DNA of 64,000 bases from Sinobaca qinghaiensis (lineage in GTDB: Bacteria > Bacillota > Bacilli > Bacillales > Marinococcaceae): contig NZ_RAPK01000013.1 in assembly GCF_003610495.1 (NCBI RefSeq), forward strand, positions 1-64,000, written 5' to 3'. The first letter of the stretch is position 1. The number at the start of each line of letters is the position of its first letter. The notes beneath the pieces are model-generated. The model had not been told where the DNA came from. It did not search any database and saw nothing but the letters and a program-made list of their open reading frames with translations. Position numbers and translations under genes: made by a program. Of the stretch, positions 50,188-59,530 are shown piece by piece.

Positions 50188-52011
50188 ATGAAGTTTTTCA
50201 ACCTTTTTAAATCCATTCATTTGAAGCTGATTGCTATTTTTATGCTGCTCATTTTTATTGCGATGCAGGTGATCGGGGTGTATTTCACCCGGGAGCTTGA
50301 AGCTCAGCTGGAGAGCAATCATTACGATATGCTGGAAGAACGGGCTGATCTGCTTGAATACAATGTTCGTCAGGAAATGACCCGGGACCGGGATGAAGAA
50401 GAAGAGCCTCTGCAAGAAGACATAGAAAGCCTGCTCCAGGAATTTTTCTCCATTGAAGGCTCGCAGGTACAGGTCATCGGCCCCAATCAGGTAGTGCTGG
50501 GTACGTCCAACTGGAACAATGACTATATTGTAGGCCAGCAGAGCACAGAAGTACGTGTGAAGCGTGCTCTGCTCGGCACGCCTGACTCTACAGAAGTAAG
50601 AAATCCAGAGGGAGACCGGCTGCGCGTTATGGCTATACCTGTTGAAGCTGAAGGAGTCGTTCAAGGAGCCATATACATTGAAGCAAATATGAATGAAATT
50701 TATGACGAAATAGATGAAATTAACCAGATTCTTTTTACAGGAACGGTTATTGCGCTTATTATTACCGCTGTTCTGGGAATCCTGCTTTCCCAGACAATTA
50801 CAAGACCTATTGTAGACATGAAAAAACAGGCCAGAGTGATGGGAGAAGGCGATTTTTCCCGGCAGGTTAAAGTATACGGCAACGATGAGATCGGACAGCT
50901 TGCCCATTCATTCAACAATTTGACCCTTCGTTTAAAGGAGTCACAGTCCACAACGGAAGGCGAGCGGAAGAAATTGAGCTCGGTGCTCGCCCACATGACC
51001 GATGGTGTTATTGCCACCGACGAACTTGGGCGTATTATTCTGATGAACAACCGCGCAGAGCAGCTGCTGAATCTCGATCAAAAAGATATTATCGGTACTT
51101 CCCTGCCGGAGATCCTTCATTTATCAGAAACGATTACGCCAAGCGACTTGTATGACTACTCTGATTCGATTCTGCTCGATTTCAGCGATGATGAAACCGA
51201 CTTTCTACTGGAAGCCAACTTTTCTGTTATTCGAAATGAAGACGGTCCGGTAAATGGTTTAATTACGGTACTTCATGATGTAACGGAGCAGGAAAAAATT
51301 GAGAATGAACGACGTGAGTTTGTGGCAAATGTATCCCACGAGCTGCGGACTCCGCTGACAACCTTGAAAAGTTACATGGAGGCGCTCGAAGACGGCGCGA
51401 TGCAGGATGAAAAGCTGGGACCCCGCTTTCTAAAAGTGACGCAGAACGAAACAGAGCGGATGATACGCCTTGTAAACGACCTGCTTCAGCTTTCCAAAAT
51501 GGACAGCGATGACTTGAGGCTGAATGCAGAAACCGTAGATTTAGGGGAAGTTATGCACCAAATTGCAGACCGCTTTGAGATGGTAAATAAAGACAAGAAT
51601 ATTCATTTTGACCGGCAGTTTCCTTCATATCCTATATATGTGGATATGGACCGTGACAAAATGATTCAGGTGTTTGATAATATTATCTCCAACGCTGTGA
51701 AATACTCTCCGGATGGGGGTACGATAACGTTGCAAATGGTACCAAAATCCCGGGATGTGGATATTGAAATTATTGACGAGGGATTAGGCATTCCAAAAGA
51801 AAGCCAGAACAAAATTTTCGACCGTTTTTACCGGGTCGATAAAGCAAGAGCAAGAAATCTAGGCGGAACCGGCCTCGGCCTGGCTATTGCCAAGGAGCTG
51901 GTCCATTCCCACGGCGGTTATATCGACGTACAGAGCGTATGGAAGAAAGGCACCACCATTGCTGTTACTCTTCCTTATTCTGCCTACAAAAAAGCAGGTG
52001 GCGGCGAATGA
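50188..52011 (+). CDS. walK: Sensor histidine kinase WalK (YycG)
   Basis: Membrane kinase that phosphorylates WalR. 607 residues. TM1 (about 13-33), an extracellular PAS-like domain (about 35-180, acidic), TM2 (about 181-201), HAMP (202-255), cytoplasmic PAS (about 262-365), HisKA with the phosphorylated H384 in VSHELRTPL, and the HATPase domain with DNIISNAVKYSPDGG and the GTGLGLAIAKELV block. The stop overlaps walH (ATGA). Same domain order as in B. subtilis. Confidence 0.98.
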   Translation: MKFFNLFKSIHLKLIAIFMLLIFIAMQVIGVYFTRELEAQLESNHYDMLEERADLLEYNVRQEMTRDRDEEEEPLQEDIESLLQEFFSIEGSQVQVIGPNQVVLGTSNWNNDYIVGQQSTEVRVKRALLGTPDSTEVRNPEGDRLRVMAIPVEAEGVVQGAIYIEANMNEIYDEIDEINQILFTGTVIALIITAVLGILLSQTITRPIVDMKKQARVMGEGDFSRQVKVYGNDEIGQLAHSFNNLTLRLKESQSTTEGERKKLSSVLAHMTDGVIATDELGRIILMNNRAEQLLNLDQKDIIGTSLPEILHLSETITPSDLYDYSDSILLDFSDDETDFLLEANFSVIRNEDGPVNGLITVLHDVTEQEKIENERREFVANVSHELRTPLTTLKSYMEALEDGAMQDEKLGPRFLKVTQNETERMIRLVNDLLQLSKMDSDDLRLNAETVDLGEVMHQIADRFEMVNKDKNIHFDRQFPSYPIYVDMDRDKMIQVFDNIISNAVKYSPDGGTITLQMVPKSRDVDIEIIDEGLGIPKESQNKIFDRFYRVDKARARNLGGTGLGLAIAKELVHSHGGYIDVQSVWKKGTTIAVTLPYSAYKKAGGGE

Positions 52012-53345
52012 TAGAACGGATAAAATCATGGTCGCTGTCCCTGCTGGTAGTAGTAAGCGTTATTCTAACCTATCAGACATGGACGTTTCAGCCTGAATAC
52101 GAAGCATTCGAAGACACTACGTATGTTGAAAATGAACCTGTAGGAGAGACCCGATCGTTGTCGGAGGCAGTCTGGCCTGAGCAGATTGTGCTGCATCAGG
52201 ATGAAGATATGGCCGCTATTGAAAGCAACGATGAGGCCTTCACAGAGTTTTATGAAACCCTTCAGGACTCAAGAATTGAAAATCTTGTTAATCTGACCAG
52301 TTCCGGCGAAGCCGGAAACGAAGTTAACGAAATTATTGAAAACAACGGCGGAGAAATGGCTGAGGTTATTTTCCCGACGCCTATTGCAGGGGAGCTGATT
52401 GAGGAGCTCTTTCAAATAGAAGAAGATACACCGTATTCTTCTATTGAAACGCTTGATCGAATGTATCTGGTAGATGACGGCCCCGATGCCGACAGCCTGA
52501 AAATTCTTCTTGTCTCCTATCAGGATGGTGGAAGCGTGTTTGAAGCCCAGACCAATTTCAGTCTTTCTGATTTCCGCAGCCAGTATCTAAACAACCTGAA
52601 TGCTTTTCCTTCTGTGTTCGCGCTGGAGACGCCTGAGCAGTCCGGTATTGAACGAAGTATCTATCTGCCGGAAGATACATCTACGTATTCAACAGTGTCC
52701 TACACGACATCAGAGATTGCGACAGATAACTTTCTGCGCCTGCTGTTTAATGAGCCGAATTACGTAGAACAGTATCAGGAAGATAACGGCCAGCTTTCTT
52801 ATACAGATGGAAGCAGAATGGTTAATATTGCATCAGACGGCGATTCATTTAATTATGTGAATCCAATTTATGGAGAAAGTGTAGAGAGTAATCAGGGCAA
52901 CGTAATTACCTCTTCATTTGATTTCGTCAATTCTCAGGGCGGATGGACTGATCAATACAGGCTCTATGATATTAACAGCGCAGCCAATCAGGAAGAAGCC
53001 ACCTATCGGATGATCGTCCAGGGAGTGCCTGTTTATGATACAGGGGAACCGCAGACCTCGATTACAGCCGTGAAAACCGGCGGACAGATTGCAAATTATT
53101 CGAGGCCGCTGTTTGAGCTTGACGCCAACCCTATTGATATTGAAGAAAACGTTACGCTCGAATCAGGCCGGGATATTGTAGATCAGATGCAGGGACAGTT
53201 TGATATGGAAGAGGTAGAGAATGTCCGTATCGGCTATAGTGTTAACAAGGATAATGAAGTAGTTAACTTTGATCCCTCCTGGTTTATCAAGTACGGCGGG
53301 GACTGGTATCCTTTTGATGCTGCAGTAGAGGAGGAGGAAGAATAA
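52008..53345 (+). CDS. walH: WalRK regulatory protein WalH (YycH)
   Basis: Membrane-anchored extracytoplasmic regulator that, with WalI, restrains WalK in B. subtilis. The start is ATG 52008, overlapping the walK stop; the longer frame lies in walK. 445 residues. One N-terminal membrane anchor (about 6-25) followed by a large external domain. Very acidic overall, more than is typical, with a C-terminal EEEE tail. One base separates it from walI. Confidence 0.95.
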   Translation: MIERIKSWSLSLLVVVSVILTYQTWTFQPEYEAFEDTTYVENEPVGETRSLSEAVWPEQIVLHQDEDMAAIESNDEAFTEFYETLQDSRIENLVNLTSSGEAGNEVNEIIENNGGEMAEVIFPTPIAGELIEELFQIEEDTPYSSIETLDRMYLVDDGPDADSLKILLVSYQDGGSVFEAQTNFSLSDFRSQYLNNLNAFPSVFALETPEQSGIERSIYLPEDTSTYSTVSYTTSEIATDNFLRLLFNEPNYVEQYQEDNGQLSYTDGSRMVNIASDGDSFNYVNPIYGESVESNQGNVITSSFDFVNSQGGWTDQYRLYDINSAANQEEATYRMIVQGVPVYDTGEPQTSITAVKTGGQIANYSRPLFELDANPIDIEENVTLESGRDIVDQMQGQFDMEEVENVRIGYSVNKDNEVVNFDPSWFIKYGGDWYPFDAAVEEEEE

Positions 53346-53346
53346 G

Positions 53347-54282
53347 ATGGATTGGAGCCGAACCAAAACCATTTTTATTGTAACGTTCCTGCTGCTCAAC
53401 TCTTTTCTAATTTACCAGCTGATGGAAAAAAGAGCAGGCAGCCAGCTGAATGTACGGGCAGAAGCCACTATTGAAGAGCGAATGAGTGAAATGAATATAA
53501 CAGTAACAGAAGAGCTTCCTGAAGATATGGAGGAAATCAGCCATATTGTCGGTCAGGTCGTTGACATCGAAGAGGAAGTCAGCGGCATTGTAGGAGAAGA
53601 AAACGTAACCGAAAACGAAGAAAACGACTTAGTTGAAGTTTCTCTCGAAGAGCCGTATGATACACCGGAAGGTCCTTATGACAGCGAAGCAGCACGTGAA
53701 GCATTTAATGAAAGCGTCACGGATTTCGTGGAAAATAATGTCTATGAAGGGGAAGAATACGTTTATGGAGAGTGGGACAACGAAAATCGGGAAATGCATT
53801 TTTACCAGACGTTTGAAGATGACCCGATTTATACCAGTGAAGAAAATCAGCTGGTGCTGACGTTCAACGAAGATACACAAATCACCGGATACTCCCAGAT
53901 TTTTCTGAATCTGCAGGAACAGGATGATAAAAAAGATATGTTTCTTCCCTATCTTGCAATTGAAAGACTGCTGAATGAAAATTTGATCACCTTTAATGAC
54001 AGTGTTACGGAAGTAGAAATAGGCTATTTTAATTTCTTTTCACCGATTGGAGAGAGCCGTGTTTTCTCCCCTATGTACCAGATTACGATTAACGGCGACG
54101 AAGAATATCTGGTTAACGCGATTGACGGAGCCATACAGGAAATGACAGAAGTAGACAGTGCCAACACCGACGAAGAAGTGAATGAGTCAGAGGAAGCGGA
54201 CAGCCCGGAAGAAGAGACGGAAGAAACAGAAGAGCAGGCGCCAAATCCTCAGGAAACCGCTGAAGAACAGCAATCGGAGTGA
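53347..54282 (+). CDS. walI: WalRK regulatory protein WalI (YycI)
   Basis: Partner of WalH. 311 residues. N-terminal membrane anchor (about 8-25, [18 protein letters not shown]), then an extracytoplasmic YycI domain ([22 protein letters not shown] and [17 protein letters not shown] blocks). The last 45 residues or so are an extreme acidic, Glu/Ser/Thr/Pro tail that looks disordered and extends beyond the family domain. Such tails are common in exported proteins of halophiles. Confidence 0.95.
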   Translation: MDWSRTKTIFIVTFLLLNSFLIYQLMEKRAGSQLNVRAEATIEERMSEMNITVTEELPEDMEEISHIVGQVVDIEEEVSGIVGEENVTENEENDLVEVSLEEPYDTPEGPYDSEAAREAFNESVTDFVENNVYEGEEYVYGEWDNENREMHFYQTFEDDPIYTSEENQLVLTFNEDTQITGYSQIFLNLQEQDDKKDMFLPYLAIERLLNENLITFNDSVTEVEIGYFNFFSPIGESRVFSPMYQITINGDEEYLVNAIDGAIQEMTEVDSANTDEEVNESEEADSPEEETEETEEQAPNPQETAEEQQSE

Positions 54283-54290
54283 ATGGTAAG

Positions 54291-55085
54291 ATGGGATTAG
54301 CATTTAGTGTATTAGCGAGCGGATCGTCAGGAAATGCGATGTATATAGAAACCCCGAAAGTAAAGCTGCTGATTGATGCAGGTCTGAGCGGCAAAAAACT
54401 GGAGCAGCTGTTGACGAAAGCGGCATGTGATCCGTCCGAACTGGACGGCATCATTGTTACTCATGAACACAGTGATCACATCAAAGGACTGGGCGTGATG
54501 GCAAGGCGCTATAAGCTGCCTGTTTACGCTAATGAGAAAACCTGGGCTGCTATGGAGCCTTTAGTAGGGACGATTGCAGCAGACCAGAAATTTCATTTCT
54601 CCCAGAGCTCGACCAAAACGTTTTCCGATTTGGATATTCAATCCTTCCCTGTGTCCCACGATGCAGCAGACCCGATGTTTTTTGCTTTTCATCATGAGGG
54701 CAGAAAGCTGGTGTTAGCTACTGATATGGGCTACGTGAGTGATACGGTTAAAGGAGTTATTCAGAATGCGGACATGATGGTATTCGAGTCGAATCACGAC
54801 ATGAATATGCTCCGTATGGGGCGCTATCCATGGAGCGTTAAGCGGAGAATCCTCGGAGATTCCGGTCACGTATCCAACGAAGACGCAGCCTACGCCTTAT
54901 GTGATGTTATTGGAGAACGTACGAAACGCATTTATCTGGCGCATTTGAGTAAAGATAACAACATGAAAGAATTAGCCAGAATGACAGCCGAACAGATTTT
55001 AAAAGAAAAGGGACACGGTGTCGGAGAGAGTGTGCATCTCTTCGATACAGATCCCGTAAACCCAACCTCTATCGTTACTTTATAA
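54291..55085 (+). CDS. walJ: Metallo-beta-lactamase fold nuclease WalJ (YycJ)
   Basis: Member of the metallo-beta-lactamase fold; WalJ has been implicated as a 5'-3' exonuclease and in coordinating replication with cell-wall metabolism. The start at 54291 ([16 protein letters not shown]) has GGAGTGA upstream and matches other WalJ N-termini. 264 residues. Metal ligands: THEHSDH near 59-65, and later His/Asp residues in [10 protein letters not shown] and ATDMGYVSD. Last gene of the walRKHIJ run before a terminator. Confidence 0.96.
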   Translation: MGLAFSVLASGSSGNAMYIETPKVKLLIDAGLSGKKLEQLLTKAACDPSELDGIIVTHEHSDHIKGLGVMARRYKLPVYANEKTWAAMEPLVGTIAADQKFHFSQSSTKTFSDLDIQSFPVSHDAADPMFFAFHHEGRKLVLATDMGYVSDTVKGVIQNADMMVFESNHDMNMLRMGRYPWSVKRRILGDSGHVSNEDAAYALCDVIGERTKRIYLAHLSKDNNMKELARMTAEQILKEKGHGVGESVHLFDTDPVNPTSIVTL

Positions 55086-55127
55086 ATATCCCCAGGTCTT
55101 TTTCATAGACGCAGGGGGTATTTTTTT
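55086..55127 (+). terminator. Terminator of walRKHIJ
   Basis: ATATCCCC pairs with GGGGGTAT across a loop of about 20 bases, followed by seven T residues, right after the walJ stop. Confidence 0.85.
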
Positions 55128-55192
55128 CATAAAATAGACGTAAGTCTAATGAACGTGAAAATGGTTCCTGCTGAAGGAGGATGGGTATATAG

Positions 55193-56416
55193 ATGGGATA
55201 TTATAATGAAGAGGACAACAGCTACAGCAGGCGTAGAAACCGTCGGCGCGGCGGCGGCAGTTCTGCTTTTATTGGAGCGGTTTTCGGAGCGGGAGTAATG
55301 TTATTTGCCGGTCCATTTATTTATCAATCAGACTTTTATCCGGACTTTGGCACGGGAAACGGGGAAGAAGGCACCGAAACAGAGTCGCTGTTCTCCGGAG
55401 ATCAGCAGAATGTAAATGTTTCCGTAAATTCCGACATAACGGAAGCGGTGAATCGGGTATCGGATTCGGTGGTCGGCGTATTTAACGTCCAGGACGGTCC
55501 GTCCGGCTTTTTTCAGGAAGGAGAGGGCGCGGATCAAGGCGTCGGCTCCGGAGTGATTTATAAAATAGAAGGAAACACGGCTTACGTCGTAACCAATCAC
55601 CATGTGATAGACGGGGCATCGAGCGTAGAAATCAGCCTGGCCGATGAATCAAGAGTATCAGCAGAAGTGGTGGGATCGGACGTATTAACTGACCTGGCCG
55701 TACTGGAAATGGACGCATCGGATGTTGAAACAGCTGCTGAGCTCGGTAATTCCGATAACCTGCAGGTAGGTGAACCAGCACTTGCGATCGGAAATCCGCT
55801 TGGTGCCGATTTGTCCGGCTCCGTGACGCAGGGAATTATCAGCGCAACAGAGCGCAGTATTCCTGTGGATCTGTCAGGAGATGGCCAGCCGGACTGGGAA
55901 GCGGAAGTACTTCAGACAGATGCCGCAATCAATCCCGGCAACAGTGGAGGCGCCTTAGTTAATATTGGGGGCCAGGTCATCGGTATTAATTCAATGAAGA
56001 TAGCAGAAGGGGCTGTAGAAGGAATTGGATTTGCCATTCCGACTGCTATCGCGATTCCGGTTATTGAGGATTTAGAAACGAATGGCGAAGTTGTTCGACC
56101 GCAGATTGGAATTGGCATTCGTTCTCTTGCTGAATATCCTGCAGCCGAAATACAGGACACATTGAATCTTCCTGAAGACATAGAGGCCGGCATCGTAGTG
56201 ACCCAAATAGCGGGCGGTTCCCCGGCAGAGGAAGCAGAGCTTGCAGAAAATGATGTAATTACAGAAGTAGATGGAAAAGCTGTAACCAATACCCACGACC
56301 TGAGACGGTACTTGTATACGGAATCGGGCATTGGAGAAACCGTGACGCTTACGTATTATAGAGATGGGGCACGGGAAACGGCAGAAGTAACGCTGGCAGA
56401 AGAACAGCCTTTTTAA
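55193..56416 (+). CDS. htrC: Trypsin-like serine protease HtrC (YyxA, HtrA family)
   Basis: Surface quality-control protease. 407 residues. An Arg-rich cytoplasmic start, one membrane anchor (about 24-44), an acidic linker, a protease domain with the catalytic triad H137 (TNHHVID), D167 (LTDLAV) and S251 (NPGNSGGAL), and one PDZ domain (about 310-400, GIVVTQIAGGSPAEEAEL). Directly downstream of the wal genes as in B. subtilis, where this gene is yyxA. An inverted repeat TAGAC/GTCTA (55135-55148) lies in its upstream region. AAGGAGGATG precedes the start. Confidence 0.96.
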   Translation: MGYYNEEDNSYSRRRNRRRGGGSSAFIGAVFGAGVMLFAGPFIYQSDFYPDFGTGNGEEGTETESLFSGDQQNVNVSVNSDITEAVNRVSDSVVGVFNVQDGPSGFFQEGEGADQGVGSGVIYKIEGNTAYVVTNHHVIDGASSVEISLADESRVSAEVVGSDVLTDLAVLEMDASDVETAAELGNSDNLQVGEPALAIGNPLGADLSGSVTQGIISATERSIPVDLSGDGQPDWEAEVLQTDAAINPGNSGGALVNIGGQVIGINSMKIAEGAVEGIGFAIPTAIAIPVIEDLETNGEVVRPQIGIGIRSLAEYPAAEIQDTLNLPEDIEAGIVVTQIAGGSPAEEAELAENDVITEVDGKAVTNTHDLRRYLYTESGIGETVTLTYYRDGARETAEVTLAEEQPF

Positions 56417-56434
56417 GATAAAAAGAAATAATAG

Positions 56435-56470
56435 ACTCTCTGATGTTATAATAGTCAGGGAGTTTTTTTA
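56435..56470 (+). terminator. Terminator of htrC
   Basis: ACTCTCTGA pairs with TCAGGGAGT (one G-T), followed by seven T residues. Confidence 0.9.
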
Positions 56471-56487
56471 TTGGAAAACGACTCACA

Positions 56488-56824
56488 TGTGGATAACTTT
56501 TTTATTCACTACAAAATTTAAATGAATAAGGTATTATTTTTATAATTGTTTTAATAAAATGGTGTGGATAAATGATTATATTAAAAAATAAAATTATGAA
56601 AATAACGATAAAAAAGAAGGTGAAATAATGATATTCTGCTGCGAAACCCATACAGATAGAGCGCTTGACGATGCCGTTGAAGAAACAGGCACCTTTCCTT
56701 TATTTAGTGTAGTTATTGGAGAAGAGTTATCCACAGTATGCAATTATTGTGGAGAAACAGCTGTGTATAAAATCGAGGAATAGCAAAACAGAGCCTGTGT
56801 ATATGTGGATAGGATTGTGGATAA
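56488..56824. repeat. DnaA-box cluster around yyzF and upstream of rlmH
   Basis: Four perfect DnaA boxes and one eight-of-nine match in 337 bp: TGTGGATAA at 56488-56496 and 56563-56571, TTATCCACA at 56727-56735 (inside yyzF, encoding Leu-Ser-Thr), TGTGGATAG at 56804-56812 and TGTGGATAA at 56816-56824. The last two are 12 bp apart, in the rlmH leader. About 28 kb from the main origin. B. subtilis is known to have DnaA-box clusters outside oriC that affect initiation; whether this one is equivalent is inference. Confidence 0.85.
56628..56783 (+). CDS. yyzF: CxxH/CxxC small protein (YyzF-like)
   Basis: A 51-residue protein starting MIFCCETHTDRALDDAVEET. It contains a CxxH pair (C5-E-T-H8) and a CxxC pair (CNYC near 38-41), the pattern of the small CxxH/CxxC protein family found beside rlmH in Bacillus (YyzF). 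Probably binds zinc; function unknown. AAGAAGGTG lies six to eight bases before the ATG. A perfect DnaA box lies within the coding sequence. 62 bp upstream of rlmH. Confidence 0.9.
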   Translation: MIFCCETHTDRALDDAVEETGTFPLFSVVIGEELSTVCNYCGETAVYKIEE

Positions 56825-56845
56825 TGTATTTAGGAAGGAAAAATA

Positions 56846-57325
56846 ATGAATATTACTATTATTGCAGTAGGAAAATTAAAAGAGAAATATTTAAAAGAAG
56901 CCATTGCAGAATACGAAAAACGAATGAAAGCATTTGCAAAACTGCAGATTATTGAAGTGAATGATGAGAAAACCCCAGAGGCAGCCAGTGAAAAAGAAAA
57001 AACGCAAATTATCGGAAAAGAAGAAAGTAAAATAATGGATAAAATTACAAAAGATACTTATGTGATTTTGCTGGACGTAAAAGGACGCATGCTTTCCTCT
57101 GAAAAGCTGGCCTCAACTATTCAGGATCTTGGTACGTACGGAAAAAGCCATCTAACGTTCGTTATCGGCGGTTCCCTTGGAACAGGAGAAGCTTTGAAAA
57201 AAAGAGCTGATTTATCATGGTCGTTTTCTGACTTAACATTTCCCCATCAATTGATGCGGGTTATGCTTTTGGAGCAGGTTTACCGAGCTTTTCAGATCAA
57301 TCAGGGCAGTCCGTACCATAAATAA
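56846..57325 (+). CDS. rlmH: 23S rRNA (pseudouridine-1915 N3) methyltransferase RlmH
   Basis: Methylates pseudouridine 1915 in helix 69 of 23S rRNA. 159 residues, SPOUT knot fold. Typical start MNITIIAVGKLKEKY, SAM-site FVIGGSLGTGEALKKRADL near 110-128, and the C-terminal HQLMRVMLLEQVYRAFQINQGSPYHK block (here quoted in part: EQVYRAFQINQGSPYHK). Same as YydA of B. subtilis. An AGGAAGG site precedes the ATG, and two DnaA boxes lie in its leader. Confidence 0.98.
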   Translation: MNITIIAVGKLKEKYLKEAIAEYEKRMKAFAKLQIIEVNDEKTPEAASEKEKTQIIGKEESKIMDKITKDTYVILLDVKGRMLSSEKLASTIQDLGTYGKSHLTFVIGGSLGTGEALKKRADLSWSFSDLTFPHQLMRVMLLEQVYRAFQINQGSPYHK

Positions 57326-57433
57326 ATGTATAAAAATATCCCGATGTGCCGGGCCGCCATTTTCGTTTTCTATGTCTGAAATCAATCAATCTTGGGAACA
57401 GAGATAGTACTAAATGATTACAGGAGGCAGTTT

Positions 57434-59083
57434 ATGGCAGAGTGGAAAACGATAAGCAGCTATTTATATGATTGTTTGCTGAAAGAAGGAATAACAGAAA
57501 TATTCGGTGTGCCGGGCGACTATAATTTTGCCCTTCTTGATGAACTGGAGAAGTATACAGCCATTCAATTTATTGATAACCGCAACGAGCTTAATGCCGG
57601 GTATGCTGCTGACGGATATGCCCAGATCAAAGGAATGTCTGCTTTAATTACTACGTTTGGAGTGGGAGATTTAAGTGCGGCTAATGCAATGGCAGGCGCG
57701 TACAGTGAACAGGTGCCGCTCATTGAAATTGTCGGTTCTCCCGCTTCCTCCATGCAGGAAAACGGAACAAAGGCCCACCATACTTTAATGAACGGAGACT
57801 ACGATGTCTTTTTGCGTATGCACCGGGAAATTACAGAACGTGCGATCAAAATCACCGCAGACAATGCAGTCAGGGAGATACCCGCGGCGATTGCGGCTGC
57901 TTTAGAGCACAGAAAACCGGTTTATATAGATATCCCTCAGGACGTGGCGTTGATGAAAATAAACACAGACAGCCCGGGAGACGAGAGCGGTACGCAGAAA
58001 AATGAAGCCAAATTGGCTGCACAAGGGGCTGAGGAAGTCAAAAAAGCTCTTCAGCAGGCGGACTCCGCTGTACTGCTGGTAGATATTTATACGATCCGCC
58101 ATCATTTAAAAGAAAAAGTTCTGCAGTTAGCCGAGTATTTAAATATTCCAACTGCGCAGATGATGCAGGGAAAAAGTGGCTTTAACGAACAGCACCCTCT
58201 GTATATCGGTATGTATGGCGGAGCTTTTGGAAATCAGGAAGTCCGGGAATATGTAGAAAATGCTGATATAATTATTACCGCAGGCCTGTTGGAGTCTGAT
58301 TTTAATACGGCGAAGTTTACAGCAGAGCTTCACCGAAAAAAAAGAATCGATCTGCAGCCGATGGAGCTGTTTGTTCAAGGAGAATCTGCCGGGAAAATGA
58401 AGATGGAAGTGCTTATCGATGCTCTTCTGTCAGAAAAATGTCCTGTTTTCGAGGATAAATCCTATTTTCCCTCTTTTTATGATGAGCTTCCGGAAAAGCT
58501 GGAACCGCTTCGTGCCGAAACATATTATCCGATCATTCAATCGGTTCTCCGGCCGAAAGATATTCTTGTAGTAGAAACAGGTACTCTTTCCTACGGGCTG
58601 GCTCACGTTCGGCTTCCTGAGAATTCGGTCTATATCTCCCAGGGCTCCTGGCAGAGTATCGGATATGCACTGCCGGCAGCCTTTGGAGCCCAGATGGCAG
58701 CGCCGGAAAGACGCGTGCTCTTATTTATTGGAGATGGTTCCTTTCAGCTGACTGCCCAGGGACTCAGTTCCATGGCCGAGCAGAATATTAAACCGGTTGT
58801 GTTCTTTCTCAATAATAAAGGGTATACGGTCGAGCGTTATTTGAATACGGACAATCCTCAGGCAGAGTATAATGACATTCCGGAATGGGACTATATCAAA
58901 CTAGTTAAAAGCTTTTATACAAAAGCCCGCACAACTCGGGTGACAACAACAGAAGAACTAAAGCAGGCAGCAGCTCAATTAGACGAGACGGACTCGCTTC
59001 ATTTTATTGAAATAGTGGTTAACGATAAAATGGATGCTCCCCTTCATCTGAAGCGTTTAAGAGAAGCGTCCCTCCAAGAATAA
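57434..59083 (+). CDS. Pyruvate decarboxylase-type 2-oxoacid decarboxylase
   Basis: A thiamine-diphosphate enzyme that non-oxidatively decarboxylates a 2-oxoacid to an aldehyde. The start at 57434 (MAEWKTISSYLYD) has AGGAGG about eight bases upstream. 549 residues. All residues expected for this subfamily are present: D29 (GDYN), catalytic E52 (RNELNAGYAADGYA), the HH pair H115/H116 (AHHTLMNG), the ThDP motif GDGS...NN near 433-460, and YTVE directly after, giving the final catalytic Glu. This fits indolepyruvate or branched-chain oxoacid decarboxylases (IpdC, KdcA) as well as pyruvate decarboxylase; substrate is not determined. Monocistronic, followed by a strong terminator. Confidence 0.9.
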   Translation: MAEWKTISSYLYDCLLKEGITEIFGVPGDYNFALLDELEKYTAIQFIDNRNELNAGYAADGYAQIKGMSALITTFGVGDLSAANAMAGAYSEQVPLIEIVGSPASSMQENGTKAHHTLMNGDYDVFLRMHREITERAIKITADNAVREIPAAIAAALEHRKPVYIDIPQDVALMKINTDSPGDESGTQKNEAKLAAQGAEEVKKALQQADSAVLLVDIYTIRHHLKEKVLQLAEYLNIPTAQMMQGKSGFNEQHPLYIGMYGGAFGNQEVREYVENADIIITAGLLESDFNTAKFTAELHRKKRIDLQPMELFVQGESAGKMKMEVLIDALLSEKCPVFEDKSYFPSFYDELPEKLEPLRAETYYPIIQSVLRPKDILVVETGTLSYGLAHVRLPENSVYISQGSWQSIGYALPAAFGAQMAAPERRVLLFIGDGSFQLTAQGLSSMAEQNIKPVVFFLNNKGYTVERYLNTDNPQAEYNDIPEWDYIKLVKSFYTKARTTRVTTTEELKQAAAQLDETDSLHFIEIVVNDKMDAPLHLKRLREASLQE

Positions 59084-59093
59084 TATAATACAA

Positions 59094-59137
59094 AGAGCCT
59101 TACGGGTGGTATAGTACCACGCCGGAGGCTCTTTTTT
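59094..59137 (+). terminator. Terminator of the 2-oxoacid decarboxylase gene
   Basis: AGAGCCT/AGGCTCT outer stem and GTGGTA/TACCAC inner stem with a three-base loop, followed by six T residues. Confidence 0.9.
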
Positions 59138-59141
59138 GTGT

Positions 59142-59450
59142 TTATACAAAAGTCTGGCTGCCAATTTTCTGAAGGTATTCAAAAAATAATGGATCTTCGG
59201 ACAGTACCTCATAATCGTAAAGTAAAAAAAGAAAGGTGGTGTTGTCTAAAAACAACAGCAGCTCTTTTCGAATGGCAGCATCCAGCAGAGAGAAGGCGGC
59301 TGCCTGTTTCATTTTCAGAGTAACGGAGTGAAGGATATCTACTGCTCCAGATGGTTTCCATAAAAAATGCCAGCTTTTCTCCAAAGCGGCGCTTTGGGTT
59401 TCGGATAAAGAAAATACAGTAAATGATTCGTCCAGCAGTGTCAGTGTCAT
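59142..59450 (-). CDS. Hypothetical protein, 102 residues
   Basis: Not recognised. A small, probably soluble protein with an N-terminal TLTLLDESFTVFSLS segment that looks like a beta strand pair, a Trp-containing middle (SWHFLWKPSG) and Leu/Phe-rich helical stretches later. No Cys, no signal, no TM segment. AAGGA lies about nine bases before the ATG. It is convergent with the decarboxylase gene and ends five bases after that gene's terminator. The N-terminal pattern faintly suggests an ACT-like fold, but I would not rely on that. Confidence 0.6.
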   Translation of the reverse strand: MTLTLLDESFTVFSLSETQSAALEKSWHFLWKPSGAVDILHSVTLKMKQAAAFSLLDAAIRKELLLFLDNTTFLFLLYDYEVLSEDPLFFEYLQKIGSQTFV

Positions 59451-59530
59451 AATGATCCGTCCTTGTAAATTACTTGGAAAATATCATTTCCATATTATTA
59501 CATTATATCACAATTGTATTGTGCAGAGAA

